59,626 bases of DNA from Priapulus caudatus. Its lineage: Eukaryota; Priapulida; Priapulimorpha; Priapulimorphida; Priapulidae. Below are positions 23,606-38,339 of the stretch, in pieces. The translations under genes and the position numbers were made by a program. Position 1 is the stretch's first letter. Each line of letters begins with the position of its first letter. The notes beneath the pieces are model-generated. The model was not told where the DNA came from. It did not search any database and saw nothing but the letters and a program-made list of their open reading frames with translations. The DNA lies in contig NW_014577132.1 in the NCBI RefSeq assembly GCF_000485595.1, positions 142,726-202,351 on the forward strand. Reading direction: 5' to 3'.

Positions 23606-26600
23606 GATGATTTATGTACAGGAGTTCTAACCTAGGATATACGCGGCTCCCTTCCTCGCAATGACCAGCTAACAGCAACACGCGGGAGACCTGTCGTTTG
23701 CCATGTTTCACAGAGGGTCTTGCCGGCTATTGTTGGCAGTATAGATATCAGCGCTGCAGTGTAAACGCACTATACATCTCTAATCTATTGTTTACTCCAT
23801 CACCGAGGTCTTAAACCTTGTTCGAGCGTTGAAATGTTGTTAAACAGCAGCTTGGGAAACTCACCGAATTACAGCGCAATCCAGAGTCTTCACTTTCCTC
23901 GCAATCCATTTTAGGTAAGAACACAAGCGACACCGAGACGCGAATACGCTCCAAAACCTCCAAACCTCCGTTTTGGTCGAGTTCTCTCGCACCACACACT
24001 GCAGCTCAGCGGCGCTCATATGATGCCTTTAGACTTGAATGCCAACAAGCAACTGCGGATCGTAGCTCCACTGATAGCAGCATTAAGCCACCCAAACAAG
24101 AGCAATGTCACACTCCAGTGCGCCTATACAAGTTCCAGTAGTAGCTGCCAGAAATACTCACTCACGGCAGCATTCTGGACGTGTGTGAGTGAAATCTCGG
24201 CCGCTTCTGTTGGCACATCGGCTCTCTCATTGACTGCTGCGTGCATGCAACCCGCTCAGTCACCGTTGGAGGTTTTCGCTGCTGTTTCCGATGTTTATGA
24301 TGAGAGTCGCGTCAAAGCCGCCATGAGAGAAACTAGGACCGTACCGCCGAGACACTGCCGAAATAAATAACTACACGCCCGCTGACATGGAATGACACAT
24401 TACACCTCGTGTTCTATCCTCGTGAGACGCACACGAGCTAGCTTGGCCAACGAGCGAACGCGTGTGTGTACGTGTCAGCTTTTCGGACATCACATGTAAC
24501 ATCTTCAAGACATATGTTTTAGTAGACAGCGACAGATAGAGAGAGAGAGAGAGCGAGGGAGAGGGAGAGAGAAAGCGCGTAAAAAACACCAATCGTTACG
24601 AATGGCGCGTGACAGAATTTAATTACCGGCACTGGGGCGGTAGCGTCTGATGCAAATGTGCAAAAAACCTGGCGGCATCTTAACTAAGTCGACTGTTTTT
24701 TTGGGTGTCAGGTTTAGGATCTTCCACCAGCCGTGCGTTTGCTGTCGGTTGCCGATAGGACTTGTCAACGTGCACCCTCGTTACTGTCACATGCAGCCTG
24801 CAGGCCGACAGAGCATCAGAGCGTCCGAGCAAAACTTCGCATTAATTAATTAGGCAATAACATTGCACTGTTAACATCTTAACGAGCTGCACAGTAATCA
24901 CTGCATCACTGTAGACGGGCAGACGCCCAGCTATCGCGGGTCGCTCTATTATAGAAGTTAATTGAACTTCGAAGAATGCGCATCTTTAACAAATTGGTTC
25001 CATCGTTCGTTCATTTAATTTGAAAATCTCGAACCGCACGTTAACCAGTTTGACTTAATACAATTACAGCAGTCAATTAAATAAGCATTCGAATTTCTTC
25101 TAAGTCGTTTGCCGTCGTTCTATTAAGACACTGTTGTATCAAGTTGCTCAAATTCTGTTTTTTTGTACGTTGAGTCAAAACATTTTCTTACAACTAGGCT
25201 CGATTCGCTGAAACTGGTCCAGTTAAAACAAACACCACTGAAACGCCATTTCGGAGACACCAACAGCCCGGGCATCAAAACAACTATTTACTGTAGCAGT
25301 AAAATACATATCCTATCGCGCCGACAACTATACCTACACGCGGGAACCGTTATAGTTGTATGGTCGGCTAATACCGTCATGAAAATGTTGCCGGTCACAC
25401 GAAAACATCGCCGGTGACATAAAAACGTTGTCGGCAGCATCCAGGAAATCAATCTTCACTTTGTCTTATAAGTTAAGTTATAAGTTATAATCTTTTAACC
25501 AACGCCAAGAGAATACGTTTCCGCAGGAACCTTTTTCTATTCGACTTCAGATTGCAATTTTCTCTAATACTACCGTCTAATAGAAGCGCGTTACGAGTAA
25601 ACCCGCAGGAAATTATTTGAAATTACATTAAACCCAATCGTTAATTGGGTTTTCGGTATATAGCACTGTGCTTAGTCTCTACGCTATGTTAGTATATTTG
25701 GGTCATAGCGAAGCTAAAGAGGAGGTGTCTGTTGTGACATCGCTGGAAATTGACAACTAACCTCTGCTTAAAACCAATAAAAAATATCATTATAGGTACG
25801 TTGATCACGTTGCATCGAAGGCACGTTGAGAAAAGATGAAGCACAATGTGGAAAATCACTCAGTATTGTAGCGACTGCATGCCAGCTGATATATTAATGT
25901 CGCACAAAACAGTTTGAGTGCTAAACATTTCTTAGTGACAGCAATACAGGCATGATGCCATTGTAAAATAGCTAGCCATGTTCTGTATTGCATGATTCTA
26001 AGGTGACATTCAAACGGCTCTACGATATCAACGTATTAGGTATAATAAAGTAGCTTGTAAATATAATCAGGAGTGTATTTATTAGATAAATGCGCACACA
26101 AAGAGGTACCGAATGAATGAATGTTCACTAATTCACTAATTCACTGGGATTCATTAATGTATCTAAATTTACAGAGGCGATACTAATACACGATGGGTAC
26201 CCCCATAGTCCTTTCTTCCCGTATCTCACTGTCGTTGGTAGCTACAGGACATTAAAACTACACGCCCATCAATCATGGAATGTTCTGCTACTTTGCACTT
26301 TATGTGCAGATAAAATTTTGGAGGCTGCGCTGATGCGGGTTCAGTGTTTCTCGTAAATGTGATTTAGCGACAGTAAAACGCGTCCGTATGTACAACATAA
26401 CGTGTGCGCATAAAACGAACTCAGTTTGCAGTCACGGCATCGCAGGAATGCGCGCTCGAACACGGCATCCGTCAGGTGGAATTAAATCCACGATAGGTGA
26501 CAAGCAATCCGCTTTGTAGGTGCCTTTCTGCGGCATTCGAGTGAAATGGGGGCATTTAGGGGATTATTTGCTCGAATGTCACAACATCGCGTGAGATCTC

Positions 26601-26824
26601 TTTTCGAGAATTTGCATATGATTTCACGAGCCTGCTGCCGCTTTGTAAATGAGGGCTAAACGGATGAGCGAATGTAAATTTAAACGTGATATGCATGTAT
26701 TTGTAACTAGCGACCAGCTAAGCAGCAGTCATGCGTTAGTGCCTGATTATAAGCACAGCCGCGGCTGATAGCTGGCTTACGGGTTAAGCTCGGCCTAATA
26801 GACGAGTGCTCGTAGTAAGCGGTC

Positions 26825-26827
<3 letters not shown>
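23606..26827. other. Mostly unique noncoding DNA
   Basis: Contains the weak first-exon candidate (23865-23909), a (GA)n run at about 24535-24572, and an open plus frame at 24020-24370 whose second half looks protein-like but lacks splice or domain support. 26440-26720 is unique DNA with octamer-like and homeodomain-like sites. Confidence 0.5.
23865..23909 (-). CDS. Possible first coding exon, unassigned
   Basis: An ATG in good context (CTAAAATGG) opens MDCEESEDSGLRCNS, followed immediately by TTCG|gtgagt, a consensus donor in phase 0. This could start a minus-strand transcript feeding into an exon such as 11548-11813. The exon is very short and nothing else supports it. Confidence 0.2.
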
Positions 26828-27076
<249 letters not shown>

Positions 27077-27804
27077 CAGTCATTCATGAAACATGCTCGC
27101 GTCCGAATTAGTTTCACGTCCATAAATCCGAGCATTGGCGCCGTGCTCATTGCCTTCATGACCTAACTCCCGCACCTGCTTCCTTTCCATCTGAAGACAC
27201 GCGACAAACCCTCGCCATCGCGGCCCACATTTCGTTATTTATTTCTCCTCCCATAATTTTGTCGGGATGGCCTTCGATTCATCCGCGCTGGGGCACCACG
27301 CATCACAGTTAGGGGTGCACTCCGTCTCAGCCAGATCAATGATAATTTTAGTCGAGGCGATAATTCTCTCCAGTTATTTATCAGGAAGCAGTGAGGGCAC
27401 GTTACGGGGGGAGCACAGCTGAGGAACACATGCGGCAGCAGCAGCGGCAGCAGCAGCGGCAGCCGAACTGCTCTCGGCATCCTACGAGCAGCGGCGGACG
27501 CATTACGCATTTCACGGCAAAAACTTTCCGGCCTTTATCCTCCGATTGCAAACTCCGCCCTCGTTGGAATATTCGCCATCCCATATTTCACTGGATAACT
27601 AAATTGCCTTTGTAACGAGACAGCGACTCGGGGTGATGTAGTGCTGAGAGGGGAGCTGTAAATCAGAGCGCTGCAGCCCCTGCAGCCCCGCGGCAGCCTG
27701 CCGGCTGGCCCGTCAGTGGCGCGCCAAAATATTGCTCTCGCTCTCGCTACGGCGTGACTTCACGGCTGCATGTAACTTTCACCGCGTCAGTCCCAGAATT
27801 TCCA

Positions 27805-28170
27805 GCCCCCCACACACACGCGGGGGTAGACACACGCACGTACGCACTACGCACACACACGGGTAGACACACGCACGCACGCGCACACACACGTAGAGAC
27901 ATTCACGCACGCACGCACGCACACAAACACACGCACACATACACACGCAAATACAGGCAAACACGCACACGCACACAAACACAAACACGCACACAAACAC
28001 ACGTACACTAACACAAACACAAACACAAACACACTCACACTAACACAAACACACGCACACTAACACAAACACGCACACAAACACACGTACACGCACACGC
28101 ACACGCACACAAACACACACACGCGCGCGCGCACACACACGGAGGTCCGCACGCGCATACACGCGCACAC
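27805..28170. repeat. CA-rich microsatellite block
   Basis: CACACG, CACAAA, ACGCAC and related repeats over about 360 bp, flanked by unique DNA. Confidence 0.93.
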
Positions 28171-30700
28171 TTTCTCCAAGACATGCACGCATGCAACGTG
28201 CTTGGAACAGTAACGGTTCTGCTGGCCGCAAAAACGCGATTTCCACTATCTGACACGGCAAACTGTTGGAGACCACACAATTTGGGAAGCAACGCTTGTG
28301 AAAACAAACCGACTACAGCTGGAGAACAGGAAATACTTCACCATAGTAAACAGAGCTTCACAGCGATGCTTCATGTCCGCAGCGGATAGGGAGGGCTATA
28401 TGCGTATGATGCGTATACCTCTACCGTCTCTAGGCGACGGCCGAGCTAAGTAATTACTCATGTGAGAAAACCCTCCAGCTAACCACATACTGAATACTAT
28501 ATTAGGTCACACACTATACCCATGCTAACATGTATCTAGACGAAATAAGTCTTCTAATTGCTCCCAAAGCAAACTTGAGCTAGAGGTAACACCGGGGGAT
28601 TTTCCTTGCGCACAGGAAACTCGGTGTGAACTAATTACCGGGTAACCTGATGACCTATCAGCAGATATATGTAGATATACATTATCGTTGAATGTCGTAT
28701 GCTAGCGAGGAGTAAACAAGCGAACATTTGATGTAGAGAACGCCCACAAACCGAAGCAGTGCGGAGTGAACTTTCAGTTAATATAGCGGCGCATTGTGGA
28801 GCGGTTTCGTATGGCTATTGGTATCCATTTCGTACTAGCACGATTCTAGCTTGGGTTACCTTGATTTATTGGATTAACACTCACTTAATTCTGTCTACTT
28901 GAAAGACCATAACAGACAAAGCTGTCTAGTGATGCCACGGCAGATGCACACACGCACACACGCACGCATGCACACACGCACGCGCGCACGGATGCATTAC
29001 AGATACACAGAGGTGCCCGAACGCACGCATATACTCGCACGGGTTGATACGCACGCGCTCACGTAGACTCATAGATACTTCTCGTCACGATCCGATTGAA
29101 GAATGAAGGAAGAATTATGGAAGAATGAAAAGAAAATCACTGACAGGTAGTTGCATGTTAGCACCTACTACCTAGTCCAGGTTTTACCAACCACAGGTGT
29201 TAGCAGACAATGCTGCTACTGTCCGATTGTGATCTACCCACGTCAGTTCCAAAAATATTAAGACCACACTCGGAGTTCTGTCAAAGAAATTAATTACATG
29301 AAAGCCAGATGTGCAATTCCGTTAACACGGATCGTGTATAGCTGAAAAACACGCATCGATTGAAAACTTTCATACCCATAACAATGTTTCGTACACAAAA
29401 AGAAGAAAACAATGTTTAATGTTTAAATATATCGACGAATGTTTTGCCTTGCAGACAGTGCACACAAGAAAACACATGGCACACGTAAACGCACACGCAC
29501 GCACGCGCGCACACACAGACACGAACACCCACGTAGGCACGCGCGCAAACACGTACATATGTACGTACGCACGCGAAAGGTTAATTGTAAGGTATACTTA
29601 CAGCCTAAACACAATTATCTGTAGATATAACAAAATCTCAACTGACCTCTTTCGAAAGATGCCCACACGAACACTGCCACACGTTGTGAAAGGAGAAAAA
29701 TCCAGACGTATAGCAAACAAACGCAGGAAACCGCAAACATCGCTACTTTCATGTTTATTAACCGCACACAAACGCAACATTCGCATCCAGCAACCCTTTC
29801 ACGACCCCCCGACGAATGCATGAGTGCGTATATACCCGAACTTTACGCGTCTGCCGACACACCAGGGATGCTTAGCTCGCGATATTCCCGGCTGGTGCAC
29901 GCGTTTTTGCATTATTTAGCTTTGATAGTCGGCAGTAGTAACTATACGATGTAGGTGGCTTCCCAGGCTGTGTATAGCTCGCCGAGGCTGCACGACAAAG
30001 GCGTTTTTCATTCAGCACATGGCGAATTCACGCAGACTTAGAATAGGCACCGATTGCAGCACTCGCAAAAACTCATGCGCTGCGCAACCTATAGTTCATC
30101 ATGATGTCACTTATACCTTAGTGACACGTTATACCGGCATTTCTGAAGCCAAGTCTTAAGATGAATCAACGAGAAAGATACGCGCATAAAAACCAGCAGC
30201 TAAAAAATCTTACAAATGTTAGTTTAGCGTTGCAACGGGCCGTGCCGGCTCGCAGACACGCATACACGCAGACGCGCACAGGGATAGCGTTGATTGAAGC
30301 GCATATAGTACAACGGAGCTAACGCTCAAGTTTGAAAGCTGACAAGAGTCACGGCTGTTCCCGCATGTCACCAGCATATACACGGCATCTTTCGATCACT
30401 ATAGGACATCTTCATTCTACACTGTACCCTCCTCCTCATATTTCAAATGATTAATGCCTCGGGAAACGGAATACATACGAGTAACGTGATAGACGTCCAC
30501 TGCCGCCACGCTACTGTGGTGCCTTTCACGCGGCTAACTTGTCACGGCGGCCATCTAGACTCTCCCGGTCACCGAGGCTAAGAAATGCACATAACCTCGG
30601 CAGCACACATCAATCGGCACTTGCAGACGAGACCCTTTACACAGCAGCTGCGCAGCATTGCTCATGACACAACTAACAACTAGGTTACTGTGATGTCTAA
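28171..30700. other. Noncoding DNA with scattered CA/CG repeats
   Basis: ACGCAC-type runs at about 28945-28990 and 29480-29560. A CAGGAAACTCGGTGT stretch at about 28612 pairs imperfectly with the sequence just upstream. No supported gene. Confidence 0.5.
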
Positions 30701-30739
30701 CGAACTATGGGAAGCTGCCATGTCCATCACGCCCGCACA

Positions 30740-30747
30740 TATATAAA
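30740..30747 (+). promoter_or_regulatory. TATA box candidate with upstream GC box
   Basis: TATATAAA preceded by CACGCCC and followed by GC-rich DNA; a well-formed core promoter layout. No downstream coding exon was identified. Confidence 0.3.
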
Positions 30748-30897
30748 CAGCGCGGTGCAGCACATACAGGCAGCAGCGGCCTGTCAGCGAAGGAGAAGTG
30801 AAGAAGCCACTTTGGCAAGGCGGGTAGCGAGTGTTTACGTTTTAAGAACATCATCCACACACACACACACACTCTCTCTCTCTCCTCGCATCAGAAA

Positions 30898-30915
30898 CAC
30901 GTGACGTATATATAA
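30898..30915 (+). promoter_or_regulatory. E-box, CRE and TATA cluster
   Basis: CACGTG (30898-30903) overlaps TGACGT (30902-30907), followed directly by TATATATAA (30907-30915). The compact arrangement resembles a regulated core promoter but has no known target here. Confidence 0.3.
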
Positions 30916-33027
30916 CCACTCTAGACAGAAGCATCCAGCCAATAATTCGGCTGTCCCGTGATAGCACACGTCTACGCACCAGCGAGCTCGCTGCTGCTGC
31001 CGCGCACGAATACACGCACGCGAGACGCGTGCCGGGAAACCGACGCAAAATTACGCGTTACCTTGTTGTTGTTATTGTTGTTTTTTCTGCTACATTCCCA
31101 TCTTATTTACATTCCGTTCAGGCTGCGCGATAAGTAGACGGCTCACGTTACGAACGACTGGCGTTATAGGGACGACTCGCGTTACGGACGGCTCGCGCTA
31201 CGTACTTACCGATTCGAGAAGAAGGGTGACGTGTGTGCGACCTTGAAATCACAGCGAGAGAAAGAAGCTGAAGCTCTGCGTGCAGCCAGTGTGTGCGCGC
31301 GTCGCCACCAGTTCACATGACTATATAGCGATCGCTGCGTCACCCCAGTCGTGAGTGTTCGCTATAACCCACTAGACCAACACGGCAACTCGAGCGGCAA
31401 ACATTTGCCGAGGTTTGTCGTCCCGGCGTCCCCGTGTTTGGTATATAAGCACGGGACGCTGCGCGCACACACCGCGCAGCAAAAATAAACGCACTCGCCC
31501 GTAGGCCCCCATATGCCGCGGTCACCTTCCTCCTCCCTCCGCAGTCGAGCTTTCTCGGCAGCTGAGATGCGCTGAAATTTGCATGGATGTCTAGTACTTC
31601 GTAGCCTTGCCCACTCGCCGACATAAACAGTATTTACGCTCCAATTCCAAAATCGACAAATAGCGGCAGTCTAATAAGTGAAAATGCCCAGTAATCAGCT
31701 AACCCACATTGGAGCTGTAGACCTACATGCATATGCACACTGCAGCGTTTCCACACCCGAAAACGACCCAGTCTTTAACTTGAAAAGGGCGTCGAGCGAT
31801 TTGATTATGCACTTTACTCCGAAACCATGTCAAGTTGCTAAAACACACACGTCGCGAGAGCAAACACAATTATACTGCTTCGGCAAGCAACGCCAAGAAT
31901 CCGTACACGATGTACTTTCCCTTATGAGGGCGACTCATCTGCCGTGTTCTTTCCGGTCGATGCAAAAACGACACAGTACACGCTTGTAAGTTATAGTAGA
32001 TCGGGTACAACTCTTTTGACGTCGTAGCAAGTGAACGATGTAGAGAGCAGCTGCAGCCAGCAGAAAGCATATCAGCGTATCCAGCTGGGAATGATAGTAA
32101 TGCTAGTAGTATCGTATGTAGTACAACCTGTGCTGTGGGGCACTGAAGTTTATGGCACATATATTAGGATAACAGCAAAACGCACATGGGGGAAGCACAG
32201 ACAGCGGAGATCTAGCTGCCAGACATCTACTAGTTGTTGTCTGTGCACGCGCGCGTGCACGTGCTTGTTAGCTTGTGTGTGCGAATAAGCCCGCGCGTGT
32301 ATGCGTGCGTGCGTGCGTGCGTGTGTGTAGGTGCGTGTATGTATGTTGTGTGATGGCACCGCCCATCACCATGAGGTGCCCCTTAATAAATACCAATCTA
32401 TGCTAATGTGTTTTTAAGAAAATTCAAGTAATGTTTTGTCTAATTGTGTGTATTAATGTAGTAATTAAAACATCTAATTGACATACGCGCGATTCGTTTC
32501 TTCTAATCTCTCCAATAGCGAGCGCGGCTACACTGCTATGTACGTTCACCCTATACCCCTCCCTCAATCTTCTCTTCCTCGCTCACCCCCTCGCTTACTT
32601 CCTTCCTTTTCATCTTCATATATATTACTCACAGTAGAACATCTTCCGCACATTTCCTTACCTGCGCTGTTGCTCGGAGACCTATATACTAACTAAATAC
32701 AGAGGCGGCACAAGTAAGAACTCTTGTCTCGGTTGTTCAAATAGGCTGGCAATTTAAATATGGCGAGTTATTTGCTGAGGGCATGTAACAGATCAAACAC
32801 CACATGCCCTTACTTAAACAAACTGGGTAAATACGGATTTAAACCTATTAACTTACATTACGATATGACATGTTCATACACTATATATCCTATATTGCTT
32901 GAAGATTCTACCAGGCACAGGGTCTACGTAGATAAATAATAATTGGCCCTTCAATGTACAGAATTTGCTATTCTGTCTAAGGAAAACTATCGTCTATATA
33001 TTTATTATTACATCATTTGTAAATTTT
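30916..33027. other. Noncoding DNA
   Basis: Short CA/CT repeat just before it (30857-30885); four imperfect copies of a GACGGCTCGCGTTAC type unit at about 31138-31202; a TGCG run at about 32295-32340. Apart from the TATA candidate near 31.44 kb, nothing is supported. Confidence 0.5.
31442..31449 (+). promoter_or_regulatory. TATA box candidate
   Basis: TATATAAG within GGTATATAAGCACGGG, followed by GC-rich sequence. This is the third such site in 700 bp. Confidence 0.28.
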
Positions 33028-33180
<153 letters not shown>

Positions 33181-35363
33181 CTATCTCATGCTGTCTGTTC
33201 TCCCCCTCCCCACCCCCTCTCTCTTCGCTCTCTGTTTTCAAACCGTACATGGGTATTGTAACAAAAATTGCAAAGGCGTGGACTTACTTCACTCGCTATT
33301 AGTCTACAAACACTATAAGTGAGAGGGATGAACCTACATGACTTGTTCACCCAACTAAAACTGAAAGAAGTGAACACTAAATAATTTAGCAGGCTAGTTA
33401 GCGGCTTGCACTCTGTGTAGCGATAAAATCGTAAACTTTCGAAAAACACATCTTTATGTACTGGAAAATTATGTAAATACAAAGTTGCCTCTAAATCACA
33501 GTACCTACTCCATAATATGCACACACACACTAGCATACTAGTGTATTGGCACCAGGTCATTGAATCAACGAACCTTTTAGACGTTTGAAAGCAACTGCTG
33601 TGTGTCCAGTTCTACAATATTGTGTACCAAAGTGAGCAAGGGCAAACAAGAATAGCATGCAAAAGGCACCAGCGCCTGCCTTCCTGCCCGTGCACAATGC
33701 AGTCAGCTGCGTGCCCGCGCATGGTGTAAAAATACTAACAAGGCTTGTGTTGCTGCTGCTGCTGCCGAAGGATTAGCACGGAAGAGGGTAATTAGCACCC
33801 TATTCCTGGAGTCGCCAGCACTCACGGCACGAATTGTTACTCGCAGACTATCTGGGCTCGAGGTGCAATAATTGCAGGTAATGCAGCCTTGACTGATTGC
33901 TCAAGTTTCGCCGATGGTTTACACTTGATATCCAACAGCGAGTCATAATGCTAATAACGGCAATAGGCCGCAGGCGCCAGCCACCCAAACGCGCGATTTT
34001 CACATGATTTTGACTTGATGTATCGAAACAGTAACCCCCTCTAGTGGCCGGCTACGTACGATGCACATGATTGTCTCTGTGCGATGCTATCTCCTTCTCC
34101 CTAGTGCAGCCTTCTAACGTCAAAATTAGTTATTTGAATTCATAGGGATTTTTTTTTCTATTACAGCATCCGCAAACCCGTTATTTTTACATGTTATGAA
34201 TTTAACATCATCACGACAATGTTTTCATTTTACTTGTCGTACTGCTGTCCCACAAACGCGAAGTAGCACTGCAACATGGGCAGTATGGATGTAGAGCGAC
34301 GTCATGCCAAGTCCCTTGATTAGTACATTTCGTCTATAACTGTAACAGAAAGGAGCAAGGTACCAATTTTGCGCTGACCCAAATATCGGCCGTGTAACTT
34401 CAATTTCCATAGATTCCTGCAACCACATTGCTGATTATAGAGGTTAAATAAATGACCAAATCGTTTGGCAACCACTATAATAAATCCGGAACAGTAATAA
34501 GTCGATCCTCGGATAATGAGATGGCTGGGGATGTTGGTAATTAGGTGTGGGCTGCAGCTGAGAGGCATTGTGCGGCCCCTCTGACTGTAATGACCACCCA
34601 CCTACCCTCACATATGGACGCGCCTACGTAATGCCTCCGCTCTTCTTCGTCTGCCCACTAACAAATCTTACAGACAACGGCGGGCCGGCTAATTTCGGCA
34701 GGTGAGCAGTGAGAATCGCGGTCCCGTGCTGAGCGGGAGCTCACAATCGCTGATCTACGTCGTACGTCGGACAATAGCAGAGCAATAATAACATTCACCG
34801 CGCTCAGTCGGGAAGTGGAAATAGAAAACCCGCGAATAAATGCTCTTGCAACAAAGGATCAAAACGCATCGAGATTGTGGTGTGAGTCATTTCCATGAAA
34901 GCAGTAAGAGATCGCGCGAGAAAAATAACGCAGTATATGAACACTCACATTCGAAATAAACCTAAACCAAGTCTACTGTCGCGTTAGATAATGCCACGAC
35001 AGCCAGGGTAGTAAGTGAAGGAGGAAAGAAGTACACCGATATTTATGCACAAACCACTTCTTGCTTGGCTTGTCAGTGCATTGACATCACTCGCGACACG
35101 CATCGCAAATATTTAATCATGGACTATTTTTTGTTGTTGCACAATATATGACATCAGATCCCGCGATCAGGTATGGTCCATTTAAATGACCCAACGTTTA
35201 TAGCTTGTGTATTTTCCATCAGCGACATCTATAACAATGGCAAGTAGAAAGGCTGAGAACGTGAACCTCTATTTCTACCCGCTGACCCTCTCTAGCTCGC
35301 TCCTCTCTGCACTAATCTACCTCCAACCCTGTATAGATCCATCCCTCCCTTTCATCATCACCC

Positions 35364-35364
<1 letters not shown>
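33181..35364. other. Noncoding DNA
   Basis: Unique sequence; see the possible regulatory cluster at 33770-33876. No exon recognised. Confidence 0.5.
33770..33876. promoter_or_regulatory. Possible regulatory element with homeodomain-type sites
   Basis: GGATTAGC (33770-33777), GGTAATTAGC (33787-33796) and the 13-bp palindrome TGCAATAATTGCA (33864-33876) lie within about 110 bp of unique DNA. A motif cluster only; conservation is unknown. Confidence 0.22.
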
Positions 35365-35424
<60 letters not shown>

Positions 35425-35661
35425 TCTTTCTCTTTCTCTCTCTCTCTCTCTCTCTCCTCTACTCTCTCTCTCTACTCTCTACTCTCTCTCTCTCTCTCTC
35501 TCCTTTCTCTCTCTCTGTCTCTCGTCCTCCGTCCGTCCGTCCGTCCGTCCGCCGTCCGTCTCCGTCGCGTCCTGTCCGTCCGTCCGTCCGTCCGTCCGTC
35601 CGTCCGTCCCTCTCTCCTTTCGCTCTCTCCGCTCTCCTCGCGCCTCTCTCTCTCTCGTCTC

Positions 35662-35733
<72 letters not shown>

Positions 35734-35790
35734 TCTCTGTTTCTCTCTCGCGCGCTCTCTCACTCTCTCTCTCTCTCTCTCGCATGCTCG
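35365..35790. repeat. (CT)n tract with embedded (GTCC)n
   Basis: Two CT blocks flank a GTCC/CCGT tetranucleotide block at about 35529-35610. Long Ser/Leu and Arg/Glu open frames here are artefacts. Confidence 0.95.
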
Positions 35791-37290
35791 CTCACTCCCT
35801 TTCAAGCGTGAGCTAAGTTTGCAAACGACAAGCTTTTCAGCCCACAAGAAAGCATGATCATGCACATACACGAATTTCTGTATACGGCTACACTTAAAGC
35901 GTCTATTGCGAGAATTTTCCAGTGTTTTCCCCACTTTCATGATACCTATGCTTGAGTAACAGCAATTGTCTAGAGTAACGATAAAATGTCTTAGAACCTT
36001 CGTATTCACCAAATCCAATGAAATCATGCACGATTACAATTTTGCGTTCTGTTTCTGTTTACCGTTGCCATCTATCGAATTTTCTCGCGGTAGCGCAAGA
36101 CATCTATCACGATCACCGTAGAAATCAGGTCAGAGTGTAAACACAAACGTTCATACTAGCGTAAACAGCAGTGTAGTACTAACGCCACGTAAAGTCTGTT
36201 ATTAGAGAAGCTCGTGGATTGCCAGTCAGATAGTAACACGGGAATGACAATGACAGAAAGTGCTCTCAATTATTAAAATAAAAACTCAATAATATTTACC
36301 AAACAGAATTGCACGCCTTTTTGTTTTAATTATGTTCGCTTGTTTGAGACGCCATTTGTGATTTTTGAGAGTCGTGACACGATCAAATTTATTGCTGGTA
36401 TGATGTGGTCAAATAAATTTTTCTATGCTATAACTGCATAAAATCTTGGTGTTTTGAATGTTGGTATAATCAGTGATATTTCCACTGTCAGGTGAGACTA
36501 TATTCAGCTATATTTCGTTTTTCTGAGCCAAAAAACTCGCAATAATCACTTTAAAAGTAAAATGCGACTAATTTCTCATTTGGCCCGCCGACATTTTCTC
36601 AATGTATATATTACCACAGCAAAGCGCGCGTGTGTCCTAGGCTTACGCCAGACGACGTTAGTAGGAACCGGATGACATGACGACATGCGGTAAATATCAG
36701 TTGTAACTCGTAGCCTTTCGTCTCTGCCACAATCCACGTTTTACGATATTCGTTTTACGAGAAGATAACACAGTTTCTACCCTGAATAGACTTCCTAGCA
36801 GCGACGTGACGACCATTAATGGACCCACGTTACGTCGCCGGATGAAACGTTTAAAATTGATGGCTCTCTCACATCTCAAAAGCTGCGTACCATTAGTTTA
36901 ACGATGGCGCTATTTGCCGAGCCACAATCACGAGGCCCGGTAATACATTGCTCGTATTTATCACTTTGCCCAAAAAATCATAAAAAATACTGCCGTTCGA
37001 CACCGAACATATAATTACAAGGTGTGACTGTCGGAGAAATTTATGTCTAGTTCGGCTAAGCGCACCTGACAGTTGACAGATACAAACGTCTGCATCAAGT
37101 GGAACACCTGGCCGCGCTGGCGAGCCCTCGCTAGCCACCGTCCCCGGCTGTTTGTGGACTCAGCACAATGCTGGGAATCGTGTAGAGCCGCGGGACAGCA
37201 GCTTCCCCCCGATACACTGGTAATTGTAGCCACAAATGAAAGCAACTAATAAAGTAACTTATTACCACGGCGCGCTAGCTGCTTCCTTCC
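35791..37290. other. Unique noncoding DNA
   Basis: Nothing recognisable on either strand. Confidence 0.5.
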
Positions 37291-37303
37291 ATGCGTGTCT
37301 GCA

Positions 37304-37335
<32 letters not shown>

Positions 37336-37545
37336 TACGTGCGCGCGTGTTTGTGTGTGCGCGCGTGCACGATGGCGTGCATTCGTGTGTGCGTGTTCGC
37401 ATGCGTATCTGCGTGCGTGCGAGCCTGCTTGTGTGCGCACATGCGTGCGTGCGTGCGTACGTGCGTGCGTGTCTTCGTGCATGCGTCTATGCGTGTGTGC
37501 GAGTCTGCGTGCGTGCGTGTCTGCGGTCGTGCGTGCGTGTATGCG
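37291..37545. repeat. (GTGC)n-rich microsatellite block
   Basis: GTGCGTGC units with many variants over about 250 bp; produces Cys/Val/Arg open frames in several frames. Confidence 0.93.
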
Positions 37546-38339
37546 CATACAGGTATGATACAAAGGCACTATAGGAAACGAGGCTGCCAGGCTTCGAGTG
37601 TTTACGATGCGGACGTAAAGCCCTGTCTACTAGGGGCACTCGCTTGATGCCCCTTCACTTGTCTATATCGTTCTCTCTCAAGCATCATAGGTGTCAAGAG
37701 CGGCACGCTGAACAACACTGCGGATGGACAATAGATTTGCGCAGTAGCTGTTCTTTTTAAAGTTCATCAGCCCACGGAATAGTCGACGGATGGCACTAAC
37801 CCGGTTGCTCAGATCCGCGAGCGCTTTACAAGTAGGAGACTACAATGCGACTCGTAACGATATAAGAGAATAGAGTACAGTAGCATTCTCTAGTCTTACG
37901 CGATATAGACTGTTATAGCTATATATAAGACAAAAACTTTTGATTAAGAATCTTAATTAGAATCTTAAGTGATCATGTCTCATGCACTTTTCATGCACTT
38001 CTGTAATTCTGTGATATTTGTTCTCAATTATAACCATAGTAAAACTACATCTGTCTAGCAATAATTCTAGAGTGCTTCTATGTACAATTCAATTCGTCCG
38101 GGGTCATGCGTCTTTGCAATCGCTGCATGCACGCACACGCTTCGCCACCTCTCGTCCTCTATTAATTTCACGCGTTTTCTCTCAAGTTTCAATGCGCCAG
38201 GTGCAAAGACATTCACCGCCTCAACAAGCTCGCCAGCTAGTAGCGGGTGTTCGGCGTGGCCCGCTGCTGCGGCAGTGAAACTCGCCGACAAAAGCCACCG
38301 CATCTGATTTCGTATAATATTCAATCAAGCTTGCCACTC

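Noticed and set aside
35207-36027. Long Ser/Leu (plus) and Arg/Glu (minus) open frames
   Set aside because: Products of CT and GTCC microsatellites.
37236-37647. Cys/Val/Arg-rich open frames in several frames
   Set aside because: Products of a GTGC microsatellite.
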